Positions 15,706-23,830 of a stretch of DNA of 64,000 nt are shown here, one piece after another. Numbering within the stretch: position 1 is the first letter of the stretch; each line of letters starts with the position of its first letter. This DNA comes from JANNBN01 sp031430595 (GTDB taxonomy: Bacteria > Actinomycetota > Acidimicrobiia > Acidimicrobiales > JANYDT01): NCBI GenBank assembly GCA_031430595.1, contig JANPBU010000035.1:186001-250000 (forward strand). The letters run 5' to 3'. A model generated the notes under the pieces. It saw only the letters and a program-made list of their open reading frames with translations. It was not told the DNA's origin and did no database searches. Made by a program: the position numbers and the translations under genes.

Positions 15706-16212
15706 CTACGGAAACGGAAGGGTCACTTGAGACTGCACGGCTGCATCATGACCGGCCAATCTCAATCTGACAAGAATTTGAGTGAGGTCCAAGGCTTCTT
15801 CGCCACCCGACGAGGCCAGGATTGATACGGCAAATAGTGCCGCATTGATCGCACCTGGCTTTCCGATCGCAAAGGTCGCAACGGGCACCCCTCCTGGCAT
15901 TTGCACAATCGACAGCAACGAATCTATGCCCTGCAATGCCGTACTCGGGACGGGAACCCCTAGTACAGGAATGACTGTATGCGCAGCTATCATTCCGGGT
16001 AGATGGGCGGCACCACCGGCACCGGCAATGATGCAAACAACACCCCGAGATGATGCACTTTTGGCGTAGCTAGAAAGCTCGTCGGGTGTTCTATGTGCAC
16101 TTATGATTTTAGTTTCGTGGCTTACGTTGCAGTTGGTCAAGGTTTGCGAGGCGTGTTCCATTACCGACCAATCCGAAATGCTGCCCATGACGATGCCAAC
16201 ACGTACCGTCAC
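15706..16212 (-). CDS. purE: N5-CAIR mutase (PurE, class I)
   Basis: 168 residues. GIVMGSISDWSVMEHAS holds the phosphate-binding Ser and the Asp. ISAHRTPDEL is the conserved His loop and AGAGGAAHLPGMIA is the core signature. It moves the carboxylate of N5-CAIR to C4 to give CAIR. The start overlaps the guaB stop by four bases, so translation is coupled. Confidence 0.95.
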   Translation of the reverse strand: MTVRVGIVMGSISDWSVMEHASQTLTNCNVSHETKIISAHRTPDELSSYAKSASSRGVVCIIAGAGGAAHLPGMIAAHTVIPVLGVPVPSTALQGIDSLLSIVQMPGGVPVATFAIGKPGAINAALFAVSILASSGGEEALDLTQILVRLRLAGHDAAVQSQVTLPFP

Positions 16213-17708
16213 GAAGTGGCTCGGCTGTAATTTGGGGCTTCCTTGGTGATCTGCACATCATGAGGATGACTTTCGGCTCGCCCGGCAGCGGTAACCCTCA
16301 TCAAACGAGCCTTCGCCAGGTCGTTAAGGGTTGCAGCCCCGGCGTATCCCATGCCCGAACGCAGCCCACCGACCAGTTGAACAATCACATCGTGCAAGGT
16401 GCCAGCGTAGGGAACGCGACCCTCGACACCCTCGGGAACCACCTTTGTGACCTCAGTTCGGCCTTGTCCGCTGGCATAGCGATCGTTGGCTCGGCCCGAC
16501 ATGGCACCGATACTTCCCATGCCCCGATAGCTCTTATACCGACGACCTTCGAAGAGTTCAAACTCACCGGGTGATTCGTCGGTACCGGCCAACATACTGC
16601 CGAGCATCACCACGTTTGCACCAGCGGCGATGGCTTTTACGAGGTCGCCCGAATAGGTGATTCCTCCGTCGCCGATAAGCGGGATGCCTAAACGACGACA
16701 TGCCTGTGCTGCTTCATAAATCGCGGACAACTGCGGCATACCTGCCCCAGCTACAACCCGAGTGGTACATATGGAACCTGCACCAACTCCAACCTTGATT
16801 GCATCGGCACCAGCGCGAACCAGCGCTTCAACTCCTTCGGCCGTCACCACGTTTCCGGCCAGTATTGCCATATTGGGCCACCCAGACCGAATCATGGCGA
16901 TCGTGTCGACGACACCCTTGGAATGGCCGTGGGCCGTGTCGAGCGCAACGGCATCGACACCTGCCGAGTGCAGCAGATCGACCCGCTTTTCGGCCTCGAC
17001 CCCCACACCAACGGCGGCAGCAACTCGTAAGCGGCCCTGTGAATCAAGCGACGCTTGCGGGTGGTCGCGATGCTTTGCAAGGTCTTTCACCGTGATCAGG
17101 CCGGTAAGCAGCCCAGCTTGATCGACCAGGGGAAGCTTTTCAATGCGGTGTTTGCGAAGAAGGGCTTTGGCCTGGTCGAGGGTAGTGCCGGTCCGGCCGG
17201 TGATGAGGCCCTCGGTCGTCATGAAATCGGTGACTGACCTTGCCTCGTCACCCGGTTCAAGAAACCGGATATCACGATTAGTAATGATGCCTATTAACTG
17301 ACCGTCGGGTGCAGTTATCGGCACCCCGCTAAAGCGATATCTTGCCATGAGGCCTTCGGCCTCGCCCACAGTTGCTTCTGGCCCAAGTGTGACGGGGTCG
17401 GTGATCATCCCCGATTGGCTTCGCTTCACTCGCCGTACTTCATTGGCCTGCTCATCAGCTTCCAAGTTGCGATGAATGACCCCGATACCCCCCTCTCTCG
17501 CCATGGCGACAGCCATACGGGACTCGGTGACTCGATCCATCGCCGCCGAAAGTACCGGAACGCGAAGCTCAATGTTACGGGCCAATGTTGTTGTGGTGCT
17601 TACCTCATGGGGCAACACTTCGCTGTACCCTGGAACCACAACGACATCGTCAAAGGTCAACGCTGTGAATCGATCGAAGAGAACTGCATTTGGATGGTCA
17701 TCATGCAT
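16209..17708 (-). CDS. guaB: IMP dehydrogenase (GuaB) with CBS domains
   Basis: About 499 residues. ALTFDDVVVVPGYSEVLP opens the barrel. A CBS pair (DPVTLGPEATVGEAEGLM and EKLPLVDQAGLLTGLI) is inserted at about residues 95-215. The catalytic Cys is in GAGSICTTRVVAGAGMPQ, then YKSYRGMGSIGAM carries the flap. It oxidises IMP to XMP with NAD. AAAGGA directly abuts the first ATG (17717) but lies nine bases before the next ATG (17708), so 17708 is preferred. Having guaB inside a pur operon ties the AMP/GMP branch to IMP synthesis. Confidence 0.93.
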   Translation of the reverse strand: MHDDHPNAVLFDRFTALTFDDVVVVPGYSEVLPHEVSTTTTLARNIELRVPVLSAAMDRVTESRMAVAMAREGGIGVIHRNLEADEQANEVRRVKRSQSGMITDPVTLGPEATVGEAEGLMARYRFSGVPITAPDGQLIGIITNRDIRFLEPGDEARSVTDFMTTEGLITGRTGTTLDQAKALLRKHRIEKLPLVDQAGLLTGLITVKDLAKHRDHPQASLDSQGRLRVAAAVGVGVEAEKRVDLLHSAGVDAVALDTAHGHSKGVVDTIAMIRSGWPNMAILAGNVVTAEGVEALVRAGADAIKVGVGAGSICTTRVVAGAGMPQLSAIYEAAQACRRLGIPLIGDGGITYSGDLVKAIAAGANVVMLGSMLAGTDESPGEFELFEGRRYKSYRGMGSIGAMSGRANDRYASGQGRTEVTKVVPEGVEGRVPYAGTLHDVIVQLVGGLRSGMGYAGAATLNDLAKARLMRVTAAGRAESHPHDVQITKEAPNYSRATS

Positions 17709-17724
17709 AACTGACATTCCTTTC

Positions 17725-18342
17725 TTAAGGGCTGACCGTCAAGGGCCGTGAACAAAGATTGGCGAGGGTATCGACGAGCAGTTGGTGCTCGCTGGTATGC
17801 ATACGGTTTGAGAAGCTCTGCAGATCATCGTGAAGATGTATAAGAACTTTGGCTGAAGCCAACACCGGACCTGAGTCGACCCCCTCATCGGGAACAAGAT
17901 GGACCATGACACCACTCGACGTTCGGTGACCCCGGCGGTGCTCATCAAAAGCTCGATCGATCGCATGTAAGCCTACTAACTCACCTGGAAGCGCCGGGTG
18001 CAGGTTAATCACACGATTTGCGAACACGTTAAGAAACGTTGGGCTAAGGATGCGCATGAACCCGGCAAGCACCACCCAATCTGGTTCGGCATCGGCCACG
18101 GTCTCGGCGAGTTCTTGGTCCCAAATCTGGCGGTCAATACCTTTGGTGGGGCGACGCTGACACACCACCCGGCTCACACCAGCAGCCCTCGCCCGGTCAA
18201 GAACTGGCGCTGTCGCAACATCAGAAAGCACGAGTTCTACCGTCGCATCGATGCGCCCGGTGTTGCAGGCATCGAGCACCGCCTGAACATTGGTTCCTTC
18301 GCCCGAAGCAAGCAGTGCCAAACGCTTGGGCCGCTCGCTCAT
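17725..18342 (-). CDS. purN: phosphoribosylglycinamide formyltransferase (PurN)
   Basis: 205 residues. LALLASGEGTNVQAVLDAC is the N-terminal phosphate-binding region. The active-site block is VVLAGFMRILSPTFL then VINLHPALPGEL, with the catalytic Asn-His. The later VHLVPDEGVDSGPVL supplies the catalytic Asp. It formylates GAR from 10-formyl-THF. The start overlaps the purDM stop by four bases (ATGA). This places GART immediately after a fused GARS-AIRS gene. Confidence 0.93.
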   Translation of the reverse strand: MSERPKRLALLASGEGTNVQAVLDACNTGRIDATVELVLSDVATAPVLDRARAAGVSRVVCQRRPTKGIDRQIWDQELAETVADAEPDWVVLAGFMRILSPTFLNVFANRVINLHPALPGELVGLHAIDRAFDEHRRGHRTSSGVMVHLVPDEGVDSGPVLASAKVLIHLHDDLQSFSNRMHTSEHQLLVDTLANLCSRPLTVSP

Positions 18343-20699
18343 TGAAGTACCACGAGTTCCGTGCCACCGTTTGTTTCCGGATCATGCGGAGCCACTTCAC
18401 CAATGATCCACGTTTCTTCTGAAAGGGCAGAACGGATCGCTGCTGCATCAGTATGTGCACAGACAATTACCATCCCAACACCCATGTTGAGCGTTCGATG
18501 AAGTTCGTGAGCATCGAGACCGCTGACGTTTCGAACGAGTTCGAATAGTGCAGGAACCGGCCAAGAGCCGAGCTGCACATGGGCTGCGAGCCCCGCCGGA
18601 AATACCCGTGGCAGGTTTTCCAGAAGCCCACCGCCGGTAATGTGAACCAACGCTTTAATCGCCGAACCGACGGGTCCGGCGAGCAGGGGGCCCAACACTG
18701 GGAAGTAGCTGCGATGAGGTTCTAACAGTTCGTCGCCAAGGGGACGTTTGAGCGGCGCTGGCATGGCGTCGAGGGGTAGCCCTGCGAAGACTTTTCTGAG
18801 CAACGAATATCCGCTGGTATGCGGCCCCGACGAAGCCATTGCGATGAGTACGTCACCCGCTGCGATATTTGGTCGGGGAAGTAGGTCGGCCTTCTCAGCA
18901 ATGCCAACCAACGTGCCAGCGATGTCGATATGACCGTCGTGGTAAACCCCCGGCATCTCGGCTGTTTCTCCGCCAAGCAAGGCGCAACCATTCAGCGCAC
19001 ACGCTTCACTCATTCCGCTGACGATGTCGGCAATTTGTTCGGGCACTATTTTCGATGACGCGACGTAGTCAAGGAAAAAGAGAGGTCGAGCGTTTTGAAC
19101 AAGTACGTCATTCACGCAATGGTTAACCAAGTCAATGCCGACACCTTTGAGGCGGCCTTCGGCAGTCGCCAACATTACTTTCGTACCAACACCGTCGGTC
19201 GAGGCAACTAACACCGGATGAGTCATGCCCTGCAGTACCTTCGCATCAAAGGCACCACCGAACGAGCCAATTCCGGCCAACACTGAACTGGTGTGGGTTT
19301 TCTCAACGGCACCCTTGAGGAGGTCTACTGCCCGGTTACCCTCAGCAATATCAACACCTGACGCCGCATAGCCTCCGGTCGTTCGGGCCAGTGCTCGCCA
19401 TCCGATGTCACGCCTCATTTGCTTGCCGTCAAAGCTGATCAAGTTCGCTCGCTCGTATGCGCGCAGACGGGCTTCCTCGAAAGAAACTCCGAAACCTGTC
19501 ACGGCGACGACGCGTCCTCCGCTGGTCACCAATCGCCCGCTCTCAGCAGGGTCATTTTCAGTCCCGGCATGAAAAAGAATAGATCCCGGTTCGTTTGCAC
19601 CGAAGTCAGAAATCAAAGTTCCCGTCGTGGGGTGAGCTGGGTACCCCGGCGATGCCAACACCACGGTACATGCAGACTTTTCTGACCAAGTAACACTGAG
19701 TTTACCGAGGGTTCCCAACGCGCACGCCTCCGCGACATCAAGAAGATCGGTGTCGAGCAGCGGAAGCAAAACCTGGGCTTCGGGGTCACCAAATCGACAG
19801 TTAAATTCAAGTACCTTCGGCCCACTTGCGGTCAGCATGAGGCCCACATACAGAACACCGCGGTAAGGGCGTCCCTCTTGAGCGCAGGCATCGATTACCG
19901 GCTGCACAATTTTTTCAGTAAGTTCACGTACTAACTGCGGCGAACACAGTGGTGTTGGGGCATAGGCACCCATTCCGCCGGTGTTTGCACCACAGTCGCC
20001 TTCACCAATTCGTTTGTGATCTTGGGCTGCAGGCATAGTCACAACGTTCGTTCCATCGGAAAATGCCAGTAACGAAATTTCGTCGCCGCACAACAGCTCT
20101 TCAAGAACAACCTTTGCTGAAACTATCCCACCGAGAACCGCCCTCACCGCAACAACCGTCTCAGCGACAGAGGCGGGAACAACCACCCCTTTCCCGGCGG
20201 CGAGTCCGTCGGCCTTCACCACCAACGGCACTCCCCCTGCTTCGACGTAGGCAACTGCATCTTCGAGCTGGTCTCTTTCGAAGACTCGGTAGCTTGGCGA
20301 CGGTAGCGAATACTGTTCACAAAAAGCCCTCGCTGCTGACTTCGACCACTCCAACTCGCTTGCAGCCTGCGATGCTCCGAAAGCCAACACTCCAGCTGCA
20401 GTGAGGGCGTCACACACCCCGGCCGCTATGGCTGAGTCGGGCCCGATCAACACAATGTCTGTTCCCAGACGTTTGGCTAGCGCGACGACATCGGATGGAT
20501 CATCGACGACAACCGGCTCTCGCCGTCCTGGCGTTCCACCGTTACCAGGGGCCACAACCAGGTCACCGCATCTTGGTGACTTTGCCGCTGCCCAAGCCAG
20601 TGCGTGTTCTCGGCCACCCGACCCCAACACCAACACGTTGAGTAAGTCGGACCGCAGGTCAGATCCATTGCCTGACAGGGAGTCGGAGTCGGAACTCAC
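18339..20699 (-). CDS. PurD-PurM fusion: GAR synthetase / AIR synthetase
   Basis: 786 residues holding two enzymes. Residues of about 15-430 are PurD: VLVLGSGGREHALAWAAAKS, APGNGG, LVVKADGLAAGKGVVV (ATP-grasp), YAPTPLCSP and the C-terminal FDGKQMRRDIGWRAL. A short linker, ARTTGGYAASGVDIAEGNRA, leads into PurM. PurM shows LVASTDGVGTKVMLA, VNHCVNDVLVQNARPLFFLDY, CALLGGETAEMPG and HITGGGLLENLPR. PurD joins phosphoribosylamine and glycine, and PurM closes FGAM to AIR. The GTG start overlaps the purF stop by four bases and no internal stop is present. Domain order matches yeast Ade5,7 and the first two-thirds of animal GART. Confidence 0.93.
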   Translation of the reverse strand: MSSDSDSLSGNGSDLRSDLLNVLVLGSGGREHALAWAAAKSPRCGDLVVAPGNGGTPGRREPVVVDDPSDVVALAKRLGTDIVLIGPDSAIAAGVCDALTAAGVLAFGASQAASELEWSKSAARAFCEQYSLPSPSYRVFERDQLEDAVAYVEAGGVPLVVKADGLAAGKGVVVPASVAETVVAVRAVLGGIVSAKVVLEELLCGDEISLLAFSDGTNVVTMPAAQDHKRIGEGDCGANTGGMGAYAPTPLCSPQLVRELTEKIVQPVIDACAQEGRPYRGVLYVGLMLTASGPKVLEFNCRFGDPEAQVLLPLLDTDLLDVAEACALGTLGKLSVTWSEKSACTVVLASPGYPAHPTTGTLISDFGANEPGSILFHAGTENDPAESGRLVTSGGRVVAVTGFGVSFEEARLRAYERANLISFDGKQMRRDIGWRALARTTGGYAASGVDIAEGNRAVDLLKGAVEKTHTSSVLAGIGSFGGAFDAKVLQGMTHPVLVASTDGVGTKVMLATAEGRLKGVGIDLVNHCVNDVLVQNARPLFFLDYVASSKIVPEQIADIVSGMSEACALNGCALLGGETAEMPGVYHDGHIDIAGTLVGIAEKADLLPRPNIAAGDVLIAMASSGPHTSGYSLLRKVFAGLPLDAMPAPLKRPLGDELLEPHRSYFPVLGPLLAGPVGSAIKALVHITGGGLLENLPRVFPAGLAAHVQLGSWPVPALFELVRNVSGLDAHELHRTLNMGVGMVIVCAHTDAAAIRSALSEETWIIGEVAPHDPETNGGTELVVLQ

Positions 20700-22093
20700 C
20701 GAAGCACATCCTCGAACGACGCCTTACCACGACCGATCGAAACGGGAATCGGGTAACTACCTGTGAAGCATGCGTTGCAGTACCCGTCCGCTCTACCAAC
20801 AGCCTTCATCATCGCTGGTAGCGAAAGAAAGGCCAGCGAATCAGCACCGATATGTTGACGAAGCTGTTCAGTATTCATTCGGTGGGCAATCAACTCTTCA
20901 TAGGTACCCATATCTAGCCCCATATGACACGGATGAGCGATCGGTGGGCAGGTAACTCGAACATGCACTTCCGTTGCCCCGCCATCGCGCAACATATTTA
21001 CGAGCGGGCCGGCCGTTGTACCTCTAACAATCGAGTCGTCAATCATGACGACACGTCGCCCGACAAGGTTTTCGCTCAACACGTTGAACTTCATCATCAC
21101 CGCCTGATCGCGCATGGCCTGGGTTGGCTCGATGAACGACCGTCCGATGTATCTATTTTTGATGAAGCCATCATTGAACGGAATACCTGAACGCTGCGAG
21201 TATCCAATTGCCGCCGGAATTGACGAGTCGGGTACCGGAACAACGACGTCGGCTTCAACCCCTGCTTCATCAGCCAAGAGTTCACCGAGTCGTTGTCGAA
21301 CATGATGCACGCTGGTACCATCCCAGACACTGTCGGGCCGGGAAAAATAGACATGCTCAAAGGTGCATCGGGCGAGGGTTGGTGCATTAAACAGCGGGCG
21401 AGTTGCGCTCACGTCGTTGCCAGCCATCGTGACTATTTCGCCGGGCTCAACTTCGCGAACGTCGGTGCATCGAAGGGTCGACAGCGCACAGGTTTCCGAG
21501 GCGACGGCCCAACCCCCTTCGGGCAGACGACCTATCGATAAGGGTCGGAAGCCCCACGGATCGCGTACTGCGATGATGCGGTCAGAAGCCAAGATCACCA
21601 ACGAGTAGGCACCTTTCCATGCTGCCATGGTGCGTTCGACTCGTTCTTCCCAACTACTACCACCAGCGCTCGCGAGCATGAGCAGCATGACTTCGGTATC
21701 TGATGTTGCCGCCAACGGAAACCCGCGATCGAGCAACTCGTCGCGCAGTTCTGGGGCATTGACGAGGTTTCCGTTATGTACCATCCCCAGCGGTCCATGT
21801 CGGGTTTCCACAAGAAACGGTTGGGCATTGCGCGCAACGGACGCGCCTGTTGTTGAGTACCGAGTGTGAGCAATTGCGTGGTGACCGGGAAGTTGGCGGA
21901 GGCGTTCTTCGGTGAGCAACTGGGTTACCAGCCCGGTGTCTTTATGGATGCGAGCACCGGTGCCATCGGCTGTCGCCAGACCAGCCCCTTCTTGTCCACG
22001 ATGCTGCAACGCGAAGAGGCCAAAGAAACACAGTCGGGCAGCCTGGGTCTCGACCGCTTCCGGTGGGACTGTGATTCCGAGAATGCCGCACAT
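20696..22093 (-). CDS. purF: amidophosphoribosyltransferase (PurF)
   Basis: 465 residues. It begins MCGILGI, so the nucleophilic Cys follows the initiator Met with no propeptide. The glutaminase domain has HTRYSTTGAS, MVHNGNLVN and TSDTEVMLLM. The PRTase domain has VVMIDDSIVRGTTAGPLV. RVTCPPIAHPCHMGLDM and YCNACFTGSYP are the cysteine positions that hold a [4Fe-4S] cluster in Bacillus-type PurF. It commits PRPP to purine synthesis. The ATG overlaps the purC stop by one base (TAATG). Confidence 0.95.
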   Translation of the reverse strand: MCGILGITVPPEAVETQAARLCFFGLFALQHRGQEGAGLATADGTGARIHKDTGLVTQLLTEERLRQLPGHHAIAHTRYSTTGASVARNAQPFLVETRHGPLGMVHNGNLVNAPELRDELLDRGFPLAATSDTEVMLLMLASAGGSSWEERVERTMAAWKGAYSLVILASDRIIAVRDPWGFRPLSIGRLPEGGWAVASETCALSTLRCTDVREVEPGEIVTMAGNDVSATRPLFNAPTLARCTFEHVYFSRPDSVWDGTSVHHVRQRLGELLADEAGVEADVVVPVPDSSIPAAIGYSQRSGIPFNDGFIKNRYIGRSFIEPTQAMRDQAVMMKFNVLSENLVGRRVVMIDDSIVRGTTAGPLVNMLRDGGATEVHVRVTCPPIAHPCHMGLDMGTYEELIAHRMNTEQLRQHIGADSLAFLSLPAMMKAVGRADGYCNACFTGSYPIPVSIGRGKASFEDVLR

Positions 22094-23109
22094 TAGCTAA
22101 GCCCCCCTGAGCCTGGGATGAGGCCCGCGATAGTAAGTGAACGAATAATCCGCTCAGCAATTGGTCCGGATTGTGTAGTTGGTTCACGGCCGGTGAGCAT
22201 GATGAATGCCCGTGAGTATCCTTCGCCAACTTGACGCCACACGTCATCGGGAAGTTCAGGCGGAGTACTCTCACCTCGATACCCGAGCGCGGCATAGGCT
22301 TTGCGGATGATTTCCTTGTCGAGACTTTGAGGCTCTTGACCTGCCGATATCCGCTGCCCATAGGACTCGGCTAACCAATAGCGTGAACTATCGGGGGTAT
22401 GTACCTCGTCGATGAGCATCAACGTGCCATCGTGAGCAAGACCGAATTCGTACTTAGTATCTGCAAGGATGAGCCCGGCCGAGGCTGCGACTTGTGAACC
22501 CCGTTCAAAAATGGCCAAAGCCACTGCGCAGACCCGTTCCCAGAGTTCGGGCTCAACGAGGCCCTGAGTGACTACTTCGATACAACTCAAAGGTTCGTCG
22601 TGTCCGCCGGTTACCGCCTTAGTTGTTGGTGTAATGATTGGCTCGGGTAACAAAGCGTTCTTTTGAAGCCCGTCGAGAAACCGATGCCCGTCAATGACTC
22701 GGGCTCCGTCGCTATAGCGTTTCCAAAGCGACGTTGAAGTAACCCCGGTGATAGCGCCCCGCACCACCACTTCTACACTCAGTGGTTGAGCTGCCCGTGC
22801 TACCAATGCGTTGGGGTCTGGCACCGAGATGAGATGGGTTGCAACGAGGTCGTTGAGTTGGTTGAACCACCATGCTGCGAGCTCATTCAACACCTGACCC
22901 TTGCCAGCAACACAACCAAGTACCCGATCGAATGCTGACAGACGATCTGTGGTCACGAAGAGGCGCCGTGGTTCACCGCCGGCATCGGGAAGCGCCCAAC
23001 TCATACGAACCTTGCCGTCGCGTCGATCGGGAAGTGGAAGTACCAAGTCTTTCAACACCGCCACCCGATCGTCTTCGCAACCACCTGGTTCAGCCACGGG
23101 CAACGACAT
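22093..23109 (-). CDS. purC: SAICAR synthetase (PurC)
   Basis: 338 residues, longer than bacterial PurC of about 240 and similar to the roughly 300-residue type. DGKVRMSWALPD and LFVTTDRLSAFDRVLG are the N-terminal ATP site. VEVVVRGAITGVTSTSLWKR, ILADTKYEFGLA and LMLIDEVHTPDSSRYW complete the signatures. It condenses CAIR with aspartate using ATP. The start overlaps the purQ end by 20 bp, and the next Met could shorten this. Confidence 0.93.
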   Translation of the reverse strand: MSLPVAEPGGCEDDRVAVLKDLVLPLPDRRDGKVRMSWALPDAGGEPRRLFVTTDRLSAFDRVLGCVAGKGQVLNELAAWWFNQLNDLVATHLISVPDPNALVARAAQPLSVEVVVRGAITGVTSTSLWKRYSDGARVIDGHRFLDGLQKNALLPEPIITPTTKAVTGGHDEPLSCIEVVTQGLVEPELWERVCAVALAIFERGSQVAASAGLILADTKYEFGLAHDGTLMLIDEVHTPDSSRYWLAESYGQRISAGQEPQSLDKEIIRKAYAALGYRGESTPPELPDDVWRQVGEGYSRAFIMLTGREPTTQSGPIAERIIRSLTIAGLIPGSGGLS

Positions 23110-23830
23110 GATTCACCCCACCCTGAAAGAGGGTGAGACCGAGCCCACGATGCTCACCACGACCGAACCGAGGATGCTGGCGAACAAGCACATGATTTTC
23201 GGGGTGTGGCATTAACCCCAACACCAACCCGGTTGAATCGGTGATCCCACCTATATCGCCCGCAGAGCCGTTTGGATTGCTGCCATTCTCGTACACCAAA
23301 GCGCCATGTGTAGTGACTATGTCGGGTGATGCGACATAGCGACCCTCTCCATGGGCAATGGGGCACTCGATTGGTTCAATGACTGCCCGGGTCCACACGC
23401 ACGGTGTAGATGGCACCGGTGCCAACGTGACCCACTTACACGTGAAACCGGTCGCCGTCCCTTTCGCTGATTCAACGCCGTTCGATTCATTGTGCGTGAG
23501 CGAACCAGGCAGTAGCCCGGACCTCACCAGAATTTGGAATCCGTTGCAGATTCCGAGCACTGGGCAACCCCGTTCGACAAATCTTTGGATTTCGTCACTT
23601 AGAAATCGAGAGATTTCGAGCCCGACAAGCGACCCTGCGCCCAACGAATCGGCGTGAGAAAAGCCTCCGGCAAACACCAACATTTGCGACTCGATCAGCA
23701 GTTGAGGCGTCGTGCGCAACTCGCCCATCGTGACAATCCGTGGCGATGCACCGGCGAGACTAAGGGCGAATGCCACGTCGTGATCCCGGTTGGTTCCCGG
23801 TGCCCGAATGACCAGCGCTGAAGGTGTCAC
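23090..23830 (-). CDS. purQ: FGAM synthase glutaminase subunit (PurQ)
   Basis: 246 residues, class I glutamine amidotransferase. ALVIRAPGTNRDHD opens the fold, VFAGGFSHADSLGAG follows, the nucleophile elbow is VLGICNGFQIL, and the His-Glu pair is in LGLMPHPENHVL. It supplies ammonia to the PurSL synthetase encoded just upstream, and the two genes overlap by four bases. Length is typical. Confidence 0.93.
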   Translation of the reverse strand: MTPSALVIRAPGTNRDHDVAFALSLAGASPRIVTMGELRTTPQLLIESQMLVFAGGFSHADSLGAGSLVGLEISRFLSDEIQRFVERGCPVLGICNGFQILVRSGLLPGSLTHNESNGVESAKGTATGFTCKWVTLAPVPSTPCVWTRAVIEPIECPIAHGEGRYVASPDIVTTHGALVYENGSNPNGSAGDIGGITDSTGLVLGLMPHPENHVLVRQHPRFGRGEHRGLGLTLFQGGVNHVVARG

